Positions 3,930-5,897 of a DNA stretch of 5,897 nucleotides are shown here, piece by piece. The stretch's first letter is position 1, and every line of letters starts with the position of its first letter. Location: positions 1 to 5,897 of the forward strand of contig CAIZKE010000092.1 in assembly GCA_903933475.1 (NCBI GenBank), given 5' to 3'. Below the pieces are notes generated by a model that saw only the letters and a program-made list of their open reading frames with translations, was not told the origin of the DNA and did not search any database. Both the position numbers and the translations under genes were made by a program. Source of the DNA: an uncultured Alphaproteobacteria bacterium. GTDB lineage: Bacteria > Pseudomonadota > Alphaproteobacteria > Caulobacterales > Caulobacteraceae.

Positions 3930-5897
3930 TCAGCCGAACTCGATCAGAACCTCGTCGGCGGCGACGGAGGCCCCGGAGGCCACCAGGACGGCCTTGACCA
4001 CCCCGTCCCGCTCCGCCCGGATGATGTTCTGCATCTTCATGGCCTCGATGATTGCCACCTGCTCGCCCGACCGGACGGACTGGCCGGTCTCGACGTCCAG
4101 GGAGACCACAAGGCCAGGCATGGGCGAGATCACCAGCTTGGACGTGTCCGCCGCCTTCTTGGGCGGTAGCATGTCGTGGAGCTGCGCCGAGCGGGGCGAA
4201 AGCACCAGAATCCGGCGGGTCGCCGCGCGATGACGGATGACGTAGCCTTCCGCCGCCGGCTGGACTGCGCAAGCGAAGGCCCTGCCATCGACGACGCCCC
4301 GGAATACTGGCAGGCCGGGCCGCCAGTCGACCTGACCGAGGCTGATGGCCCGGCCCTCATCCAGTATGTCGACCTTCAGGCCCTCGTCCGTGGCCTGGAT
4401 GAGAACAGGCCGGTGCTCGCCAGCGCCGATCACCACCCAGTCGTCCCGCAGGCGGCCCCCCGCTGCGCGCCCAGCGATGGCCCGGTGCATGGCACAGGCC
4501 ACGGCGGTCATGAGGTCTTTCTGGAAGTCGTCAGGCGCGGTTCCCTGGAAGCCCTCCGGGAATTCGTCCTTGATGTAGGAGGTCGACAGCTCCCCGGAGC
4601 GGAAGCGCCCCTGGTCCATGACGGCAGCCAGGAAGGGGATGTTCTGCCCCAGGCCCTCGATGTGGAAGTTCTCCAGCGCCCGCCCCATGGCGTCGATGGC
4701 CGCGATCCGGTCCGGCCCCCAGGTCGACAGCTTGGAGATCATGGGGTCGTAGTACATCGAGATCTCGTCGCCCTCGCGGACGCCGGCGTCATTGCGGACG
4801 ATGGCGCCACCCTCGACCTCGCCCTCTAAGGGAGGGCTATAGCGGACGAGCCGGCCAATCGACGGCAGGAAGCCCCGATAGGGATCCTCCGCGTAGATCC
4901 GGCTCTCCATGGCCCAGCCCTTGATGGACAGGTCCTCCTGGCGGAAGGCCAGTTTCTCTCCCCAGGCTGAACGGATCATCTGCTCGACCAGGTCCACCCC
5001 GGTGATGAGCTCAGTCACGGGATGCTCCACCTGGAGGCGGGTGTTCATCTCCAGGAAGAAGAAGCTGCGGTCCTGGCCGGCGACGAACTCAACGGTGCCG
5101 GCGCTGTCGTAGTTGACCGCCTTGGCCAGGGCGACGGCCTGGGCGCCCATGGCCGCCCGGGTCGCCGCGTCCAGCAGAGGCGACGGGGCCTCTTCGACCA
5201 CCTTCTGGTTCCGGCGCTGGATGGAGCATTCGCGCTCGAAGAGATGGATGACATTGCCGTGCTTGTCGCCCAGGACCTGGATCTCGATATGCCGGGGGCT
5301 CTCGATGAATTTCTCGATGAAGATCCGGTCGTCGCCAAAGCTGGCCTTGGCCTCGGCGCGGACGGCGGGAAAGCCCTCCTCGACGTCCTGGCGGTTCCAG
5401 GCGACGCGAATGCCCTTGCCGCCGCCGCCGGCGGAGGCCTTGATCATCACCGGATAGCTGATGTCCTCCGCGATGCGGATGGCGTGGGCGGTGTCCTCGA
5501 TCTCGCCAACATGGCCGGGTACGACCGAGACATTGGCGCGGGCAGCGAACTTCTTGGACTCGATCTTGTCGCCCATGGCCTGGATAGCGTGGGGATTGGG
5601 ACCGATGAAGACGATCCCTTCGTCCGCGAGACGCTGGGCGAAGCCCGCGTTCTCGGACAGGAAGCCGAAGCCGGGATGGACCGCCTCGGCACCCGTCGCC
5701 CGGCAGGCCTCGACGATCTTGTCAGCTACCAAGTAGCTGGAGGAAGCCGGTGCCGGGCCGATGAAGACGCTCTCGTCTGCCATCTCCACGGCCATGGAGT
5801 CCGCATCGGCCTCGGAATAGACCACCACGGTGGAGATCCCCAGCCGCCGGCAGGTCCTGATGATCCGCACGGCGATCTCGCCGCGGTTGGCAATGAG
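3930..5897 (-). CDS. pccA: Propionyl-CoA carboxylase alpha (biotin-carrying) subunit, N-terminus beyond window
   Basis: The subunit carboxylates its own biotin using ATP and bicarbonate; a separate beta subunit then transfers CO2 to propionyl-CoA, giving methylmalonyl-CoA. The frame is open from the window edge (LIANRGEIAVRI, the standard biotin carboxylase opening), so only a few residues are missing; the GTG at 5870 is not the true start. In visible numbering (655 residues): HPGFGFLSEN 74-83, ATP-grasp loop KASAGGGGKG 153-161, HIEIQVLGD about 203-211, ERECSIQRRNQKVVEEAPSP 221-240, and FFLEMNTRLQVEHP 280-293. A central BT-type domain starts around SYIKDEFPEGF, and the biotinyl domain carries EAMKM with biotin-accepting Lys621 (codon 4035-4037). 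The total near 660 residues and the EFPEGF/AMKMQN style favour PccA over methylcrotonyl- or acetyl-CoA carboxylase, though substrate is not provable here. The peptide SPPLEGEVEGG (around 4805-4838) is noted separately. The promoter lies off the right edge. Confidence 0.9.
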   Translation of the reverse strand, partial: LIANRGEIAVRIIRTCRRLGISTVVVYSEADADSMAVEMADESVFIGPAPASSSYLVADKIVEACRATGAEAVHPGFGFLSENAGFAQRLADEGIVFIGPNPHAIQAMGDKIESKKFAARANVSVVPGHVGEIEDTAHAIRIAEDISYPVMIKASAGGGGKGIRVAWNRQDVEEGFPAVRAEAKASFGDDRIFIEKFIESPRHIEIQVLGDKHGNVIHLFERECSIQRRNQKVVEEAPSPLLDAATRAAMGAQAVALAKAVNYDSAGTVEFVAGQDRSFFFLEMNTRLQVEHPVTELITGVDLVEQMIRSAWGEKLAFRQEDLSIKGWAMESRIYAEDPYRGFLPSIGRLVRYSPPLEGEVEGGAIVRNDAGVREGDEISMYYDPMISKLSTWGPDRIAAIDAMGRALENFHIEGLGQNIPFLAAVMDQGRFRSGELSTSYIKDEFPEGFQGTAPDDFQKDLMTAVACAMHRAIAGRAAGGRLRDDWVVIGAGEHRPVLIQATDEGLKVDILDEGRAISLGQVDWRPGLPVFRGVVDGRAFACAVQPAAEGYVIRHRAATRRILVLSPRSAQLHDMLPPKKAADTSKLVISPMPGLVVSLDVETGQSVRSGEQVAIIEAMKMQNIIRAERDGVVKAVLVASGASVAADEVLIEFG

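Noticed and set aside
4176..4829. Plus-strand open frame (217 codons) antisense to pccA
   Set aside because: Shadow of the PccA reading frame, low-complexity composition and no plausible start context.

Overview
This is a GC-rich (roughly two-thirds G+C by eye) bacterial chromosomal segment. It looks alphaproteobacterial, and Caulobacterales (Caulobacter/Phenylobacterium/Brevundimonas-like) is my best guess. The basis is the protein style, a CTTGAC-type promoter half-site, the small orphan HPt protein, and intergenic palindromes with the AGTGGGAACCGGTT core that I recall from many alphaproteobacterial genomes. The taxonomy is inference; no search was run.

Layout, left to right. (1) 1-701, minus strand: 5' part of cobA, uroporphyrinogen-III C-methyltransferase, running off the left edge. 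(2) 702-854: divergent control region. (3) 855-1811, plus: a GcvA-type LysR regulator with a GTG start. (4) 1809-1923: two related palindromic elements back to back, filling the gap between two convergent genes and supplying the TAG stop codon of both. (5) 1921-2247, minus: a small stand-alone histidine phosphotransfer (HPt) protein. (6) 2334-2409, plus: tRNA-Lys(CTT) with encoded CCA. (7) 2410-2606: a roughly 200-base leader/intergenic stretch with small hairpins and a candidate promoter. (8) 2607-3905, plus: metY-type O-acetylhomoserine sulfhydrylase. (9) 3930-5897, minus: biotin-carrying alpha subunit of an acyl-CoA carboxylase, most like propionyl-CoA carboxylase PccA, cut by the right edge just inside its N-terminus.

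How the genes fit together. CobA makes precorrin-2, the precursor of sirohaem (sulfite reductase cofactor) and of cobalamin. MetY uses sulfide to make homocysteine. PccA takes part in carboxylating propionyl-CoA, a product of methionine, branched-chain and odd-chain breakdown. The window is therefore loosely sulfur/methionine and propionate metabolism, but the genes sit in separate transcription units, so this is neighbourhood rather than a demonstrated pathway cluster. No transposase, prophage, CRISPR, toxin-antitoxin or defence gene is visible.

The most noteworthy structure is the pair of palindromic elements at 1809-1923. They share outline, loop core and a one-sided bulge while their stems differ by compensating changes, and each begins exactly at the stop codon of its neighbouring gene. 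The coding regions otherwise look like ordinary core metabolism, and I do not see a convincing new multi-gene system.
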